A stretch of DNA of 64,000 nucleotides from Cydia pomonella (GCF_033807575.1 NC_084705.1:15556019-15620018); one strand, 5' to 3'. Positions 1 to 13,722 are shown, counted from the first letter of the stretch. Program-made: numbers and translations. Notes: a model not told the origin generated them from the letters alone.

Positions 1-170
1 TACTTATTTATTTAAACTTTATTGCACAAAATACAAAATTAATGGACAAATGACGGTGACACAATGATTATGTTATCAAGATATTATGCAGATAAAAAGG
101 TACTTACATTAAAATGCTATCTCTACAGGATAAGCGGCTTACCAGTTACAGGATGATCGCTGCTCTAGCG
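1..170 (-). repeat. LINE 3'-end remnant
   Basis: The start reads as the reverse complement of a LINE 3' untranslated end. On the minus strand it finishes with an AATAAA-like signal followed by TAAATA repeats at the window edge. No coding tail is seen upstream. The assignment rests on resemblance to lepidopteran LINE tails as I know them. Confidence 0.35.
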
Positions 171-320
171 GACCGGGTGAAGTTTTGAATAAAAGGAATA
201 GTGTGCTACTGCAGTTTTATCTGGATAAAGACTTACATCTGCACTTTAAAGGTGAAGTTCGGATTCAGACTGCACCACTATTAATGCTGCAGTAATATAT
301 TGCAGCGCGAGATTACTTCC

Positions 321-458
321 GACTGCATTGCTGCCGCAAATGTCAAAATTCCGGGCAGCAACATAGATTTTAACTTTTGCAGCAGTACTGCAGGAAACGT
401 CAAATTAATTTTTTTTTCGATAAATTGTCATTTTGACATTTCCTGCAGTAATGCAGTC
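321..458. repeat. MITE-like inverted repeat
   Basis: The ends are inverted copies of each other: GACTGCATTGCTGC at the left and, reading back from the right, GACTGCATTACTGC. The homology runs inward about 30 bases with a few mismatches and includes AAATGTCAAAAT in both arms. No coding capacity. No clear target-site duplication was found. Confidence 0.55.
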
Positions 459-2839
459 TATTGCAAATATAAGCATAGATAAATATTATTGTCTTGTTTC
501 TTTTTTTAGGTGTACTTAAAATGATATTGAATCTATAACTATTAGAGACTATAACTATTTTTTTATTAAATATTTTATTTCACGCAAAGCCCATAAAAGT
601 GTTAGTATTGCACAACATAACTTACAAGACTATTGTTAGTATATACAGAGATCACGAACACAGACATAATCGGATGAGCATAAAAATAATAAAATGTCAA
701 TAATGTATGGGCGAAATTAGCATAACGAGTAATTTATTATATTGTGCTACCTACATGAACGAAGAAAAAACTGCTTTTAATTTAACTGAACGAGTGTGTT
801 GGCTGTACTTTTACGTTTAGGTACCAAACATGGCTTAAGACTTAACACGGCACTGAGAACTTCTCAGAGTCAGAGGTGTACGTATTTCTAAAGACAAACC
901 TACAAACATTCTCGGATTCCAAGCACAAGTTCGAAGCTCTTAGTCATGTATTTTGCTCTAACTTAACCTCTTTGCAGCGACACTAATTTTAAACAATTGA
1001 ATTCTAATACTTGTCATTAATCATTATCAGAAGACATTTTTTGACCTTTTTGGGGGCAAATTAAATGAGAAGTAGAGAGATCCTGTATCGTTAAACTTAA
1101 TTAACTATCGATGTTTTTTCCATATGCTAGTGATTGCTCCCAGCTTTGTTTTCCCGGAATCCGATGTCTAATTATCAGCCAGTCCTAAGAAACATTTGGT
1201 TTCACATTAGCGTGCCCATAATCTTAGGCTGCATCGGCACTTACCATTTAGGTGAATTCTAGTCAAAAACATTAAAAAAAATACCAAAAGAAATCCACAT
1301 GTTATTTTTTTCCCCATAAAAAAATAAATGAGTTTAAATGTGGAGATTCGCAGTTACTTTTGTGAATTTACTTTCAAATTATGTTATAAGTTATAACAAC
1401 TTGGATGAGTACCTAAATACCAAATTATTCAGTAACGTGAAAATTGGATTCATCCTTTATATATTGTACTTGCAACTGTTGTACTTACAAATATGATTTT
1501 AGTAAATAAATAATATTTGATTGTAACATATAACCCATAAAGTAATTTTACAAAAGATAAAATAAACAGTGATACAAACCAACACTTCCAACACACAGAT
1601 AAAAGGGCTCAAATAATGAACAGATCTTAATCAAACGCGATATAAACCCATTCCTAGCCCAAGGGCTGCCATAAAGTTCCTTACAGGCCTCGCAATGGGT
1701 TTTATAGGGCGAAATGCAACTTTTATTGTCTACTCGTGATCGAGTGTTTGTATGGACAGATAATGGGTCTATGGGAGGGCTGACAAATTATCGATAACCT
1801 TTTTTCCAATCTCAAGGTGTCTACTTTCTATACTTTTCGATTAAGAGATATTTAAATATAATGAATAGTAAGAATAACACGTGATTTTATGCAAATTTCA
1901 GTTTCGGTGCAAAAAAAGCTTTAGTTTTTATTTGGCTTTAAAGTTCATTCACATCTTTTATTTGGCTATATGTAGGAGTGAAGAGAGCTCAAAGACTTCA
2001 CTGTAATAATATACAAAATGCAAAGAGTATTGACAATCACATAAATTCAAGGATTCCTTAAGTTAGCTTTAATTCAGTACCTACGTATTATCTATAAATG
2101 AAATTAATATCAAGTTAAGAACGTAATTTTAAAGCTCGAATGCCGCTCTTGATCCCTGTTTCGTGCGATTTCTCACCGGTTGCATCTCACGAAAATCTAC
2201 ATCCATGTCTGCCCTTCGATATCTTATCCTGCTAAGCCTTTTTCACTGCACGATCATCTGCTATATTCGCTCTTTCAAATTCGAATTAAAAAATGGACTA
2301 TTTCTTTGCTACTAAATTAATCGCTAAAACGCAAGAAAATGTACAAGGAAATATATGACAGATTCCGTTTTTGTTTTAGTTCCATTTTATTTAAATTTTC
2401 ATACTAAGTTAAAATATCACCGCCAATGGCATAACACCGACGTAATTTATAAACCGAGCTAAAACATTTTTTACCAACTTAGCAAACTTGCCTTACTATT
2501 CTTATTCTTTTCATTAAATTGCATCAATTTTAAATTTCAATATCGATAAGCACATGATAAGATTTTATCCACTGCATCACTAGGCAAGGACCCCCTGTTT
2601 GTCTTGTGAGCAACGGAAATGGAAAACCATAAACATAATGAACGCAGAGGTCTGTGACGTCACCACGACAAATTGATAGCGATCACTCAAATAAATATGT
2701 CGTTACGATTTATTACACCATCTTATGCTGTTGTAGTGTCACAGATAGTTGCAATGAATACAGAATATGCAAGACGGAATTTCTATACATAATTATTAAA
2801 ATCTTGGGTTGTAATATCATAAGGTACTCGTAATAAATA
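459..2839. other. Unassigned AT-rich DNA
   Basis: No coding frame, repeat or RNA gene recognised. The block at about 1600-1800 is less AT-rich than its surroundings and could be conserved non-coding sequence, but nothing in the window proves it. Confidence 0.5.
2654..2661. promoter_or_regulatory. Perfect CRE-like palindrome TGACGTCA
   Basis: The 8 bp palindrome TGACGTCA is the full cAMP-response element bound by CREB/ATF-type bZIP proteins. It lies in a slightly GC-richer patch, but no promoter or transcript start is visible nearby. A single 8-mer can occur by chance. Confidence 0.2.
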
Positions 2840-2854
2840 TTTTGTTGCGAAAAA

Positions 2855-2915
2855 ACGTAATATTTGAGGATAATTACTTAACACGTAATTATCCTCTTAT
2901 CCTCAAATATTACAC
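2855..2915. repeat. Imperfect hairpin
   Basis: CGTAATATTTGAGGATAATT is followed, after a short loop, by its inverted copy. The right arm carries an internal duplication of the TTATCCTC motif. It resembles a very short fold-back element. Confidence 0.45.
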
Positions 2916-5900
2916 GTATACTACCTCGGTTGAATTTTTTTGTTGATCCATAAAAAGCCTTAAGACCTTTAAGTCTTTCAGACTTATGCAATTTGATACA
3001 ACTGGATGGTGCGTCAGCTTAGATGGGAGGTCAACAGCTGCCCAGGATCTTGCTTCACAATCGTCACCACTATCAGCACTATCTCTCTCGCTAAATATGT
3101 TACGGGTAATGTTAGAAGGTTAATTAAACACAAGTTTAAGCCTTTTGAGTAAAGTCCGAAAATTTAAACAACATTAATCTGTATTCGGCGTTTAACCGTA
3201 CACATCTAGGACTACGCAACACTGGATGGGCAATGGTGTAAAATTTGATTTAATTTTCGTGCTTTACCCGAACAGGTAAACTTAAGTTTATTTGAATTAA
3301 GTATAACCATGTTAAGTAGAATACCTCTTTAAGTGAGACAATTAGCATGTCCCTTGAAGTCTCAGTTATCCAGGTTTCACTGTATAAACTTGAGAAATTG
3401 GTACGGGTTCCATTGCGTGACTGGGAGCCCAATTCTGATGTTATGGTTTTAATCATGTTTTGATATGACCTTGTCGATCGTCTTGGTGATTGGTGAGCAT
3501 CTCATGCACGACTTTCATTTCATTTTATTTTAAATGCAATAATCAGCATAGGCAATTTTCGAGGTTGTGTTAAAATAAGATGGAAACCGTAACAAATTGT
3601 TAAATGTGGGTGATTTAGAAGTTATGGCTGAAGATATGGATTCAAATACGGCTTCGGCCACTGGAGAGCTTGGTCACTTAACTGTTATGTGATTGAATTC
3701 ATTCAGTGATGCTTTGTAACCTAATATATCTATTGTACGCGTATTTTTTCAATTGTAAAAAGTCCAATTTGTGGTTCATATATGTAAATAAATACTAGCA
3801 CATAATCACATAACAAGTCAATAGATGATATCTAAATCTATAAAATCAATATAAGAGTCAAGAAAATTAGGAGTGTAATAAGGAGTGGTTAAGAAAAAAA
3901 GTACCAGCACGTTATGTGGATTTTTCGTTATATTTATTGATAATTTTTAAGTAGAGCATGTTTTAGTAATCCGTACATATTTAAAATAAAAGGGCGATTA
4001 GAAGTGTTCGCCTTTTATATTACATGTCTCCTAAGACTTTTTGAAGAGCGTCTTCTGAGAAAATTTATGAGGTGTTTCTCATAAACATAGTTTTTTCTTT
4101 AAGTTTGATAAGCTACTTAATACACCATTAAATTGTCTTATGTTCGATATTGCACTTTATTGATTTGACTTCACTTTGAAGTAGTTACATGGAATTTCCA
4201 TTTTTGAGTATTTGCGATTTTTACAGAAATTTGTCTCCCAAACTATAGAAAAACCTCTGTCAGACGTTAGATTGGAGAGACTTCCTGACTACTGAAGATG
4301 AACTCCAGTTTATTGGTATAATTTACTCGTAAGATGATATTCCTAAAAGCATACAAATAGTTGTGAAAATTGAAATTCAAGTGTGGCATTGTGGAAAACA
4401 GGAGGTGAAAATTGTGGTGTTGTACAAAAAGTTACGAAGTCCATTGCAATAAAAATGAGAAAACACAAAAAATCTGATATTTCTCAATATGATTTTATTG
4501 TTATGAAGTATATAGTAATTTATCTACAGTTACTGAAAAAAATAAACTGCTTCATAATTAGTAAAAAATAAATAAATATGGTAGATAATTCACTGCAACT
4601 TTTTTACTGAACTACTCCTTAATACATCACAAGAACTTTTACGCAATAAACCCGGTACCTATACTAAGATCATGTAAATGTGAAAAATATGAAAGGGGAA
4701 CGAAAAAACGTCTTTCAGTAAGTATGGCAATATAATGACCGAATGCTTGAGTTAATGAACTCATTACGCGACGTATTTACATTCAGCGCCCCAGTTATCC
4801 TGGTAATCCTTCAAACTCGGTTCGTATACATGTAAAGTAACGTTGACAAATAAAAAGTCCTTTGAACTGTTCATGATCTCGGATCATTAGAGGTGACCGT
4901 GTGCAAAGGACGGTTAAACTTTTTTAATAAAATCAGCTATGTGCGCATTCTCCCCTCCAGATTGGATATAAATTTAGGTAGGGAATGAATGTCCTAAAAA
5001 GTCCGTGTTTGCAAATAATTTATCTGCTCTGCAAAGGGAAAAGAGTTTTGCATAAATTAGCTGGATAAAATCATTTATTGTCAAAATGAAAAATCCCGTT
5101 TGGGATAAATGAGCATTTTTTCTATGACGTACCTACTTATTGCAAGTTTTGAGATCAAAAAATAGATCGACAAATATGTCTAATTACCTGCAATAAGATT
5201 TTACAGGATGGAGCGAAGGAGTGGGTAAGACAAACGCAACACTTCATACTCGTATCTAAAAAAAGCACCGTATTACTTAAAACTATATTTTTTTATCAAA
5301 GTAAATTATTATAAACTTAATAATTTACTTTTAAAACATTACAAACCATTTTTATTCAAACCTATACCATGTCTCACAACTGGACGATAAATCAAACTAT
5401 CTATTTCATTCTATTATTATCATTTATATTGTATTTAACAATTTACGAGTAAATTGTATTAGGATGTGATTTCGGAGGATGAAACTACCACCCGGTTCAA
5501 AGAGTATAAATATTGTTGTAAACTAAATATTGTTATTGCTCATAATGTTAACGAGTAGGTATTATGAACCAACTATATAGAATATTTGGTTTCATAGCAA
5601 GTTCGCTGCTTTTGTGTTTGGATTCTGTTCTTAGTTCGTGTTTACACTAAACCACTCCCCGTAATATTAGCTCTTAATGAACAGCGTTGTGTTATTGCTA
5701 AGGACTTATTGTAAATGAAGTTCGTTCGATTAATTCAAAGCCTGGCTCGAATAAACTTGGCAATTAGCAAGAGAATTGAGGCAGCCATTGAGCTGCTGGG
5801 CTGGGCCAAAGCATAACCTAAATAATAAATGGCATCCATTAAGAAAAATAACACCTGTTTACAAACAATCAAATGATTCAAATTCAGGTTTATTTATTAC

Positions 5901-6029
5901 CCAACATACGATTGCATTACAAATTACATTCATGTCAATTTATATGTACCTATATTGTGAACGTCAAAAATAAATTAAAATTAAATTAAAACTGTTTTAA
6001 ATTATAATTTTATTTATATTAATAGCTGA
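2916..6029. other. Unassigned AT-rich DNA
   Basis: Nothing convincing found. A 22-codon ATG frame at 3624-3692 has coding-like composition (it begins MAEDMDSNTASATGEL), but it is short, closed by a stop and has no evident splice partner. Confidence 0.45.
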
Positions 6030-6272
6030 AACTACAGAAACAAAAATTATATAGATTGTCCACAACTTTTGCGCAAAATCAGATTTAGAGTCCCATATAG
6101 ATATCCTAGGAACACAATAGACCTCTTGTCTCCGGTATTTAGGAAAACCGTCTTAGGCGCTAATTCACCCATTCCACGACTATGTAGATTATACAACAAA
6201 CTTAGCCATTGCTGCGATATTCATTCTGACTCATTGCTCAGGTTCCAAAAATTATTGAATATTAATGTATAG
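6030..6272 (+). pseudogene. LINE reverse-transcriptase C-terminal tail (relic)
   Basis: An open frame from after a TGA at 6027 to the TAG at the end encodes about 80 residues with no true start codon. It reads YIDCPQLLRKIRFRVPYRYP, later LCRLYNKLSHCCDI. This form, a basic aromatic stretch followed by a YNKL motif just before the stop, is typical of the C-terminal tail of Jockey/CR1-like non-LTR retrotransposon polyproteins. It is therefore a 5'-truncated insertion. The AT-rich DNA to about 6440 is probably its 3' UTR. Clade is not resolved. Confidence 0.6.
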
Positions 6273-7084
6273 TATAGACAAGTGTAATTTATTTTTGTTA
6301 TTTAACCTGTAACTTACACTTTATGTTAAGTAAGATATGGTTTTTCTTTTGCAAGCTATGTTTACCTATTATTAGTAATGCATCACTGAATGTTTCTTTT
6401 TTTTGATTTGTGTAAACGTATTGGATGTAATAACTGTTGGTATAACAAAATGAAATTTTTGCCAAAAAAATATTTATTTTTATTTATTAAGGCCTACCGA
6501 TGCCTAAGAGCCGAGATGGAAAGTGTAAAATTGCAACTAACAAACTATAAATTTCCCAGATGAAACACACAAACAAGACATGTGTTCGATATCTGTATAT
6601 CTCTTCTGTTTTGAAAAATTCTTCTTACGGTGTATTAAAATGATTTTTTAACCACTGAAGTTAACCTATATGGTTAATTGTATGACGTATCAAAACTTAA
6701 GCAAGAGACTTAAAACTTTGTAGAAAATGAATAATCAGTATTTACTGAGAGTTATTCTGACTTAAGGTGATTAAAAATTACCTACGTAGGTCGTTATGTG
6801 TATTAATATAAATCTGATTTAAATCGAAATCTATATCTAGTATGATGCAAGCAATATTTTGCTTAGAATTCGATTAGGTCCCTACCTAATACCAACATGT
6901 ATGATATTCACCATGATACAGTTTAAGGTATCTAATGGTAAACATAGTAGTAAATATGTGTAATTACACTAATTACAACTTTTACAGTAGGCTCAAACGT
7001 CAAAACGTCAAAAGTTTCGTGATGTCGTGAAATGTACACTTGTGTGTCTTGTTTATGATACGATCTAGACACGACCACAAAGTA
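6273..7084. other. Probable LINE 3' UTR, then unassigned DNA
   Basis: The first 170 bases probably belong to the LINE tail upstream. The rest is AT-rich and shows no recognisable feature. Confidence 0.4.
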
Positions 7085-7260
7085 AATAGCGGCGGTGCGC
7101 GCCGGAGCAGAGAGTCCGCTCAGTCCAAAGTTCCATTTTCGCCGCACGCACACAGACGTGACATTTACGCACAAGACGTTACATTTACAGGCGTTCTCGG
7201 GCACTCTCGGGCAGAGCTTAGTCGGGCTGTGCGCGCGTTGCTCACTTGACGTCCCCGCCC
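7085..7260. promoter_or_regulatory. GC-rich, CpG-rich island
   Basis: A sharp GC- and CpG-rich block (GCGGCGGTGCGCGCCGG, later GGGCTGTGCGCGCG) stands in very AT-rich surroundings. It contains an arthropod initiator-like TCAGTC at about 7118-7123, but no TATA box and no DPE at the expected spacing were found. It may be a promoter with 5' UTR. Frames crossing it on both strands (7040-7249 plus, 6932-7318 minus) overlap each other, and neither looks like a known protein. Confidence 0.3.
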
Positions 7261-8423
7261 CTACGTAGGTACCTACTGTCATGTACGTCAAAATGCAGTC
7301 TCTAAGGAATGTAAACATAATAAGATGTATGTATAAACGAATCGATGTATGTATGTCTGTAAACTTATATTACCTACTCCTTTTTAAAAATCGACATTAA
7401 TACAGAAACAACCCTAGTGAGTCGGGCAAGTTTAGGTATGTATTTTCAAGAACGGCGAGAACGGACCTTCTGTTTATTTTTTATTTTGTGACACGACTCG
7501 CTAGTAAGTGCGACCGAGACGCCTAGTGACATGAGCATTAGCATGAGCGATCGTTAAAGTCATATCATAACTAGAGCAAAATCTTAATAATTAGGTAATT
7601 GAATCATAAATGGTCTCAAGTTTTATAGAAGGGAAAATTAATGGAGGGGCTGCAGGCTTCTTTCTATTATTTTTTTAAACGTTAACGATAAGAGAGCAAG
7701 TTGTTTTTTGTTTAAGAAAACCCTTGTAATACGAGTAAAATATTTTCCCAGCAAACACGTTCCACCATGTTTAATAATGTATTTACAGCGGAAATTTCAG
7801 GCACTATTGTTATATGCTCCGGAACTTGGAGCGCAGGAATAGCACTTAACAATAGAAGTTGCGGCAAAGTATGCTGTATAAAAGATTATTTTCATGCACA
7901 TGGCAAAGTTTGTTCGATTTCCTCGGGGGAGAGAAGCGTTGCATGCATCTAACGCCCGAGCGAAGACACACATGTGGTGCAAGGGACAAGTCTAATGCAA
8001 CTACAAATAGTTCTGGTTGTATCACAAGAACAGTAATAGGTAAACAGTTGAATTTGTCACAAAGTGTATTTTACTTATATTTTTAAGCTACTTAATTATA
8101 TAATTTGACTCACGTATTTAAGTGGGTGTGTAATGTTTAATATAATTATGAAAAAAATAACAGACACTTACCATAGTGCCATTTCATATATCATTACTTG
8201 TTATAATGTTATTATCATTATACGTTGATTTTGTTATATTATGATTTAATTTAAACCGTAATCGATATAATGCCTATTTTTGTATATATTTTTAACTGGT
8301 ATAAAGACATATTGTATAATGGTTTTTACTATATTATATTTTAATATAATGTAATACTTTATAGACTCATAAACATTATTTATGCCACACAAGGGATTGT
8401 TCTGTTTACAAATACCTACTAAT
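7261..8423. other. Unassigned DNA
   Basis: No gene or repeat recognised. Overlapping short frames around 7770-8090 on both strands have no recognisable content. Confidence 0.45.
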
Positions 8424-8518
8424 GGCCCAATTAGAACTTTAAAATACGTACGTCAAATATCCCATCCATATCATATCTAGATCTAATATTTGACATATCT
8501 TAAAGTTAGAATCGGGTC
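8424..8518. repeat. MITE-like fold-back element
   Basis: The left end GGCCCAATTAGAACTTTAAA is matched by an inverted right end ending TTAAAGTTAGAATCGGGTC. ACGTCAAATAT and ATATTTGACAT pair further in. The 95 bp element would fold into one stem. Confidence 0.55.
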
Positions 8519-8717
8519 GTAAGGTTTATTTTGTTTCACAAATAAAGCAAAATTAAAATAATAAATAGGATTCGTTTCGATTTAATAATAACATACGGTA
8601 AGGAAAGGGTGTTTGTTGTTTGTGTATATCGGGTGATGTATCACTTTAATATATTGTATTCAAGGAATTTATGTTACACTTTTATATCTAGCGGCAAACG
8701 CTTTATTTTACCAGACA

Positions 8718-8813
8718 GGCCAATTCAAACGTAGATTGAGATCATAATGATATCTAAATCAGGATGATTCGCGTGAGTGAAATACATGATGACACTGTAC
8801 ATTCGAATTGGCC
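8718..8813. repeat. MITE-like fold-back element, related ends
   Basis: The ends GGCCAATTC and GAATTGGCC are exact inverses, and the length is close to that of the element 200 bp upstream, whose ends are similar. The interior pairs less well. Probably a diverged member of the same short family. Confidence 0.5.
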
Positions 8814-10131
8814 CGAAAGTCGGTACTTGAACATGATTAAAATACGTTACTACAATTACCCAATATGCAAATTTATTTTTATTTATGCGCCCTCTTTTAT
8901 TTATCCCGTCCGATCCAGATTGAGAAAGAATTAAACAAAAGATTCAAACCGCATTATATCTTTATTGTCATGGTGGCAAAGTGCAAGACATCCTCAAAGT
9001 TGAGTTGCAAAATGTTTGGCCACTTTAGCTGCCAATACATATATATTTGATGCTCTTCACTACTGAATGTACACTTCACTTAAAAATTTATTAATCTTCG
9101 TTAATAAAATGCCTATTCCTATCGTGTTCATTTATGAGAGTTAATTCGCTGTCGCATGACGATTGTACCTTGCTAGTCCTAATGGTGTAAAAGTTGGAAT
9201 AATACGCGACAAATTTCCTTCACAAAGTTTTCATATAATTACCAAGTTTCGCAGTCTATCGTCATTCATTTCTTAATATGGAGATTATCTTATTTAGTAC
9301 GCAAATAAACCATTTGGTAACTTGTTTGTACTGGCAAATCATTATAATATTTGTGTACAATTCAACCGAATAAACATGATGAAATATGGATAGAAAACTT
9401 TGATTTTAATAAAGATAATGTAATTTTTCTCTTAAATTTCCGAGAAGGAAAGTAACTGTAAACTTTTTTATTTCCATCTTATTAGGGAATCAGAAGAACG
9501 ATTCGCATTAAGAGCATCCGATAATCTTATTAACGTCAGTAACACAAAAAATAAGGAAATGACAAGCTAATTTTGATAAGAAGTAAGTTGCCAACATAAC
9601 TTTTGCAAACTGTCCAGGAAAATAGAATTGAAAATGTAAGTAGGTACTTTTCAATCTTCGCTTAGACTAATTGATGACTCAAAAGAGACACCATTGAGCA
9701 CTCTGAAATATCTCTTTTCATTACATTGTTCGAATTCTACTTTTACAATGAATTAGTTTGAAGTTACGCTTCGGAAAATGTAGTAATTTGAGTGGATTCA
9801 GAGTTTTGTGGCAATATATTTTCTATGAGTTACTTTCTTTGTAATTCATTTTTTGTGTTTTTTTTCTCAATATGAATGAAGAAATTTTTTTAACTACTTA
9901 TGGTGTCGTTTTATACTCATACGGTTCACATATTTTCTGCCGAAATACAATTTGCTTCGCGAGTAACGTATTTTATTTTTTTTGCTTTTTTGCCTTTGTT
10001 TTGCTACCAAATAATGTACCTCTCCCATTTCCTCTCTGTATATGTAATTAATCGTCTTGCCACATGTAAAAGACAGCTAATTGCTGCTAAAACAATTTAC
10101 AATGACATCTAAGCGAATAACGACATTATAT
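8814..10131. other. Unassigned AT-rich DNA
   Basis: No feature recognised. Confidence 0.5.
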
Positions 10132-10151
10132 GGGGGCACGGAAGTGCCCCC
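10132..10151. repeat. GC hairpin GGGGGCAC/GTGCCCCC
   Basis: An 8 bp perfect stem with a 4-base loop, followed by GC-rich sequence to about 10210. The composition differs from both flanks, and I associate this motif with a dispersed lepidopteran repeat. That association is from memory. Confidence 0.35.
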
Positions 10152-12087
10152 GTCAAGACGAGTCAAGTGAGGCGCAACGGCACTACCTATCGTTTCTCTA
10201 ATCGCTTCGTCGTGTTTTTGTGTATAAACAAAATACTTGAGATTAGATATCAATAAAAGTAGACTTATTAAACATAAAAAGTTTTAATTGCATACCTCCT
10301 ATAATTTAGATTTCATTGATGTCTAAAAAACTCCAATAAAGTCGTAGAATGCTGAAATTTGGTATATAAACTAGTGTTAGTCCAATAACAAAACAAAAAA
10401 TCCTAAAATGTGGAACTATTTATTACCCCTCTTACCTTTTAAACTAGAGGATGAAAATTTGTAAGAGACTTCCGCAAATTTTGATGCTAGAGGTCTGAAA
10501 TGGATATAGGGACTCCTTGTTATAAATATTAAAAAGTTTATATTCAGGATTTAGGAGGTAACAGAAAAAATACTGACAAAATATTCTTTATTTTTCAGGA
10601 ATTCTGTAGGACAATCAGGATTTTTTATTAAGGATTCCTGCCACTTTTGTCATTCCATTATGACTTTTCATTACAATACAATATCAGAAATTATACAAAA
10701 AATGAGTACGGATTTTTTAAATGAGTACGGAATGACAACTTGTCTGCCTTTATGATTGAACAGTGATTTTCTGGCCCTATTTAAAAACTGGCTGGCAGGC
10801 CGGGCTTTTTTATTATATCACTCCAATTGGCAATGTTAACCATATTCCCCTTATCGCACAACGTGTTATAATTTACCATAATAAATATATTTAGTTATGA
10901 GGCGTAAAAATATATCCAACCAGTAAAGTTTCTTATCTTACATATTTAAATCTATTTGGAATCCTTCCATCATTCTACTATCCCGCAATGAATAATATAT
11001 TGAGGTAATGAAAAACCTACATTACCTGCTCGTACCGATGGCAGGGTATGGTTAAATTTTCTGCCACTCCGTCCGTTTGTGGTGAACCTGTACAGAACTA
11101 CCCGTTTAGATTTATAGGGTTTTCATACGAGATTTACGACTGTCATTTATTATTCAGTATCTGCGGTACAATCAGATTTATGACACACTTTTGGGTTTGG
11201 TTTTATTCGAATAAATAACTATTTTGTTATTAATATGTTTAAGAGTAAGATAATGTTAATAAGCGATCACCATTTTCATTACTTATCAATTGAGAAACAA
11301 AATTCCGAATTAAATAACAGTATAAAATGTTAACTCCGATGTCAATGTCATTGAAACGGTAAAAATATTTTTTAAGTCATTTATTAAAATAACAAGATAT
11401 ATTTTATAATATAATTATATAAATAATATTAGGTAGGTTATACGTATGTATTGCGTTAGATAATTTATGTTCTCATGTTTACTAATAGAACTTCGTAGAT
11501 AGACTATTGACGTATCGTCATGTGGTACCGGTAATTACAAGTCATGTTTAGTTAGTTGATTGATGATTATCAGATTCAAGTGACCTGTCTTGCTGTATCT
11601 ATTTATTATCATGCAGGGCGGGGTTGGTAGTTTACGAGCTCACCCCCTTTTTCGTAATTATAATGTACAATATGTGCCGTTATATTATTGATTAATATTT
11701 GAGATCTAACTTATGACTGATCAATGTGTTAGAATTTGTAACTGTACACTAATACTGTTACAGTCACAATAACTCCATAGCTTTTGTCTCCGAGTTATTT
11801 TGTTTTATCAATTACCCTGACTGACTTGGTTTATTTATTATAGTTTATAGTTTCCTTGGTAAGTGTAGGTCTCCGGGCATACATATTTGTTTGCAGCGAT
11901 ATGCTAAAGCTAATAATTTTGCTAACTGTATCTATAACCAGTTAAGATCATAGTAATAGGCATTATTATTTACTTAACCTTATCCTATTTACTTCGAGTT
12001 AGCTGAACAATGGAATACTTTCAGACTCGGGATTAGTTTTCAAGACCAGCCTTCAACTTCATAAAATAAAATTAAAAATTATTTTAT
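10152..12087. other. Unassigned AT-rich DNA
   Basis: No coding sequence or repeat recognised after the GC hairpin. A slightly GC-richer patch at about 11030-11110 has no identifiable content. Confidence 0.45.
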
Positions 12088-12120
12088 ATACCTACAAGAC
12101 TTAGGTAGTCTTGTAGGTAT
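12088..12120. repeat. Perfect 13 bp palindromic hairpin
   Basis: ATACCTACAAGAC and GTCTTGTAGGTAT are exact inverses separated by 7 bases. Confidence 0.6.
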
Positions 12121-13206
12121 GTAATGAGAACAAACTTTTTAGTGAAGTTGAGTAAAAGTGTATAAAGTAGAAATCACAGTTAGGCAGACCAGGTTGACAA
12201 AAAAAAATGTCCCCATAAATAGCAAAAATATTGACACGGGTTTATTTATGTCGATAAAATTATAGTGATATGTGTAACGTTGTATTATCTATTTATTGTG
12301 TTCGATAACTTCGATATAGGTATAACGATAGACAGTTGCTATCAGGTAACTTGTCTGCTAGTTTGCGTTTGCAGTAAAACTTACTAAGTAGGTAAAACAG
12401 AGAATATCAAAAGCACAACTACCTATTCAATTTAATATTCCGAACAGTGAGTGACCCGGTTTAGTATATTTAATATAAACATTTCCAATAACGACGACGT
12501 AACGATAGTGTAGAGCAGTCCGATGACAGCTAAAGAATTTCAAATTGCGTTATTATTGAAAAATCTTAGCGCCAGACCAAGATAACTCTGCAGTGATTAT
12601 GATAGCATAGCCTGTGCAAGTGTTATATTAAACGTAGTAACTTCATAAATGTTTATATATACTATTTTAATCAAGTAAAAAAAAAGATAACTAGTTTTCA
12701 AAGTCTTTCTAACTACATACTATCCATATCCTATCCAGAGACATCAAAGTGACCAGGCTAGCGATTTTAAATATCAACATATTGCATTTATATAAAGTAA
12801 GATGTCAGTATTGAGAGAATTGTTTGAGAAAATAAAATTAGGTACCAACTTCGTTCGGAGTTTGTGGCACATTCCGTTGAGATAGGTACATATTCGCCAA
12901 CAAAAGCAAGCACTCAATAAGCTTGTCATGGACTAAGTGCACCGTGGGTCTGCACTTATGAACCGGGACTCCCAGGGGACATTGTCCTATCTGTGGAGCA
13001 ATTACGGTAATATGTTGTCTAGAACAACATAATTTTAACAGCTTTTACGAACCAATGGCCTATTAACACTTGATATAAATAGTATACTCAGTATATAGGA
13101 CCTAACTGTATTCAAAATTCATGGTTATTTTATTATTGTTTTTGATGCTATCATAAGATTTTAGCAAAAAAGTTGGAGATCTTTAATTTGGTACCGCCGT
13201 TTAGAT
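12121..13206. other. Unassigned DNA
   Basis: No supported gene. A 20-codon ATG frame at about 12523 ends quickly and is not supported by anything else. Confidence 0.45.
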
Positions 13207-13402
13207 AAAGTAAATAACTAATGTATGTATGTATGTATTTTATTGCACATAAACAAAGTTTACACAATAATACAAAACAAAGTACTACGTTAAGTAAATT
13301 AAATCAAGTAAATACTTACCATAAATACGCATACCCTATAAACATATAGTTATACACATATACATAAATAGATAAATACATACATAAATAAAAAGTACTC
13401 AA
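13207..13402 (-). repeat. LINE 3' UTR with TACA-type tail
   Basis: On the minus strand this follows the stop codon of the LINE relic at 13403-13660. It ends with GCAATAAAATACATACATAC, that is, an AATAAA signal followed by a short (CATA)n tail. This is the expected structure of a LINE 3' end. Confidence 0.55.
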
Positions 13403-13660
13403 TTATAACAACATCAGAAGTCCACGCTCCGTTAGCAGAAGCCAAATATACATTTCTGAGAATAAATACGCAGGGGATGCGGAATTAATTAACACGTAGA
13501 AGAGTAATTTAAGAACATGCACAATATGCACATTCCTGCGGCGACGTATTGCAAGCCAGCCAAGCTGCGAACGGAATGAATGCAGTTGGTCATACTTGCG
13601 CAACCGAAATATATATCTAATAATACCTACATACATTTTGCAAGCGCTCAAGCTTCCCAT
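13403..13660 (-). pseudogene. LINE polyprotein C-terminal relic, internally deleted
   Basis: The frame reads RYIFRLRKYDQLHSFRSQLG, then WLAIRRRRN and SASPAYLFSEMYIW. The pattern of an RLRKYD-type motif, LGWL, RR and PAYL is the C-terminal region that follows the reverse transcriptase in Jockey/CR1-like LINEs. The frame then jumps to an abrupt stop, so the usual remaining tail with its N-L/W-N motif is missing, probably by deletion. The open frame continues upstream to 13762 but that part does not match the family. The 3' UTR and poly-A-like tail directly downstream support a retrotransposed copy on the minus strand. Confidence 0.6.
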
Positions 13661-13722
13661 CACGCAGTTCCTCCCGGAGGTCCTCAAAAGCAATGCAGAC
13701 ATAATCAAAAAGTAGCAGTAAA

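Noticed and set aside
3624..3692. Short coding exon beginning MAEDMDSNTAS
   Set aside because: Only 22 codons before a stop, with no convincing donor or downstream exon.
6932..7318. 128-codon minus-strand gene
   Set aside because: It overlaps a plus-strand frame through a GC-rich patch, has no recognisable motif, and its ends are low-complexity; the openness follows from base composition.
12523..12585. Small ORF of 20 codons after a 5' UTR-like stretch
   Set aside because: Too short and without splice signals or homology that I can recognise.
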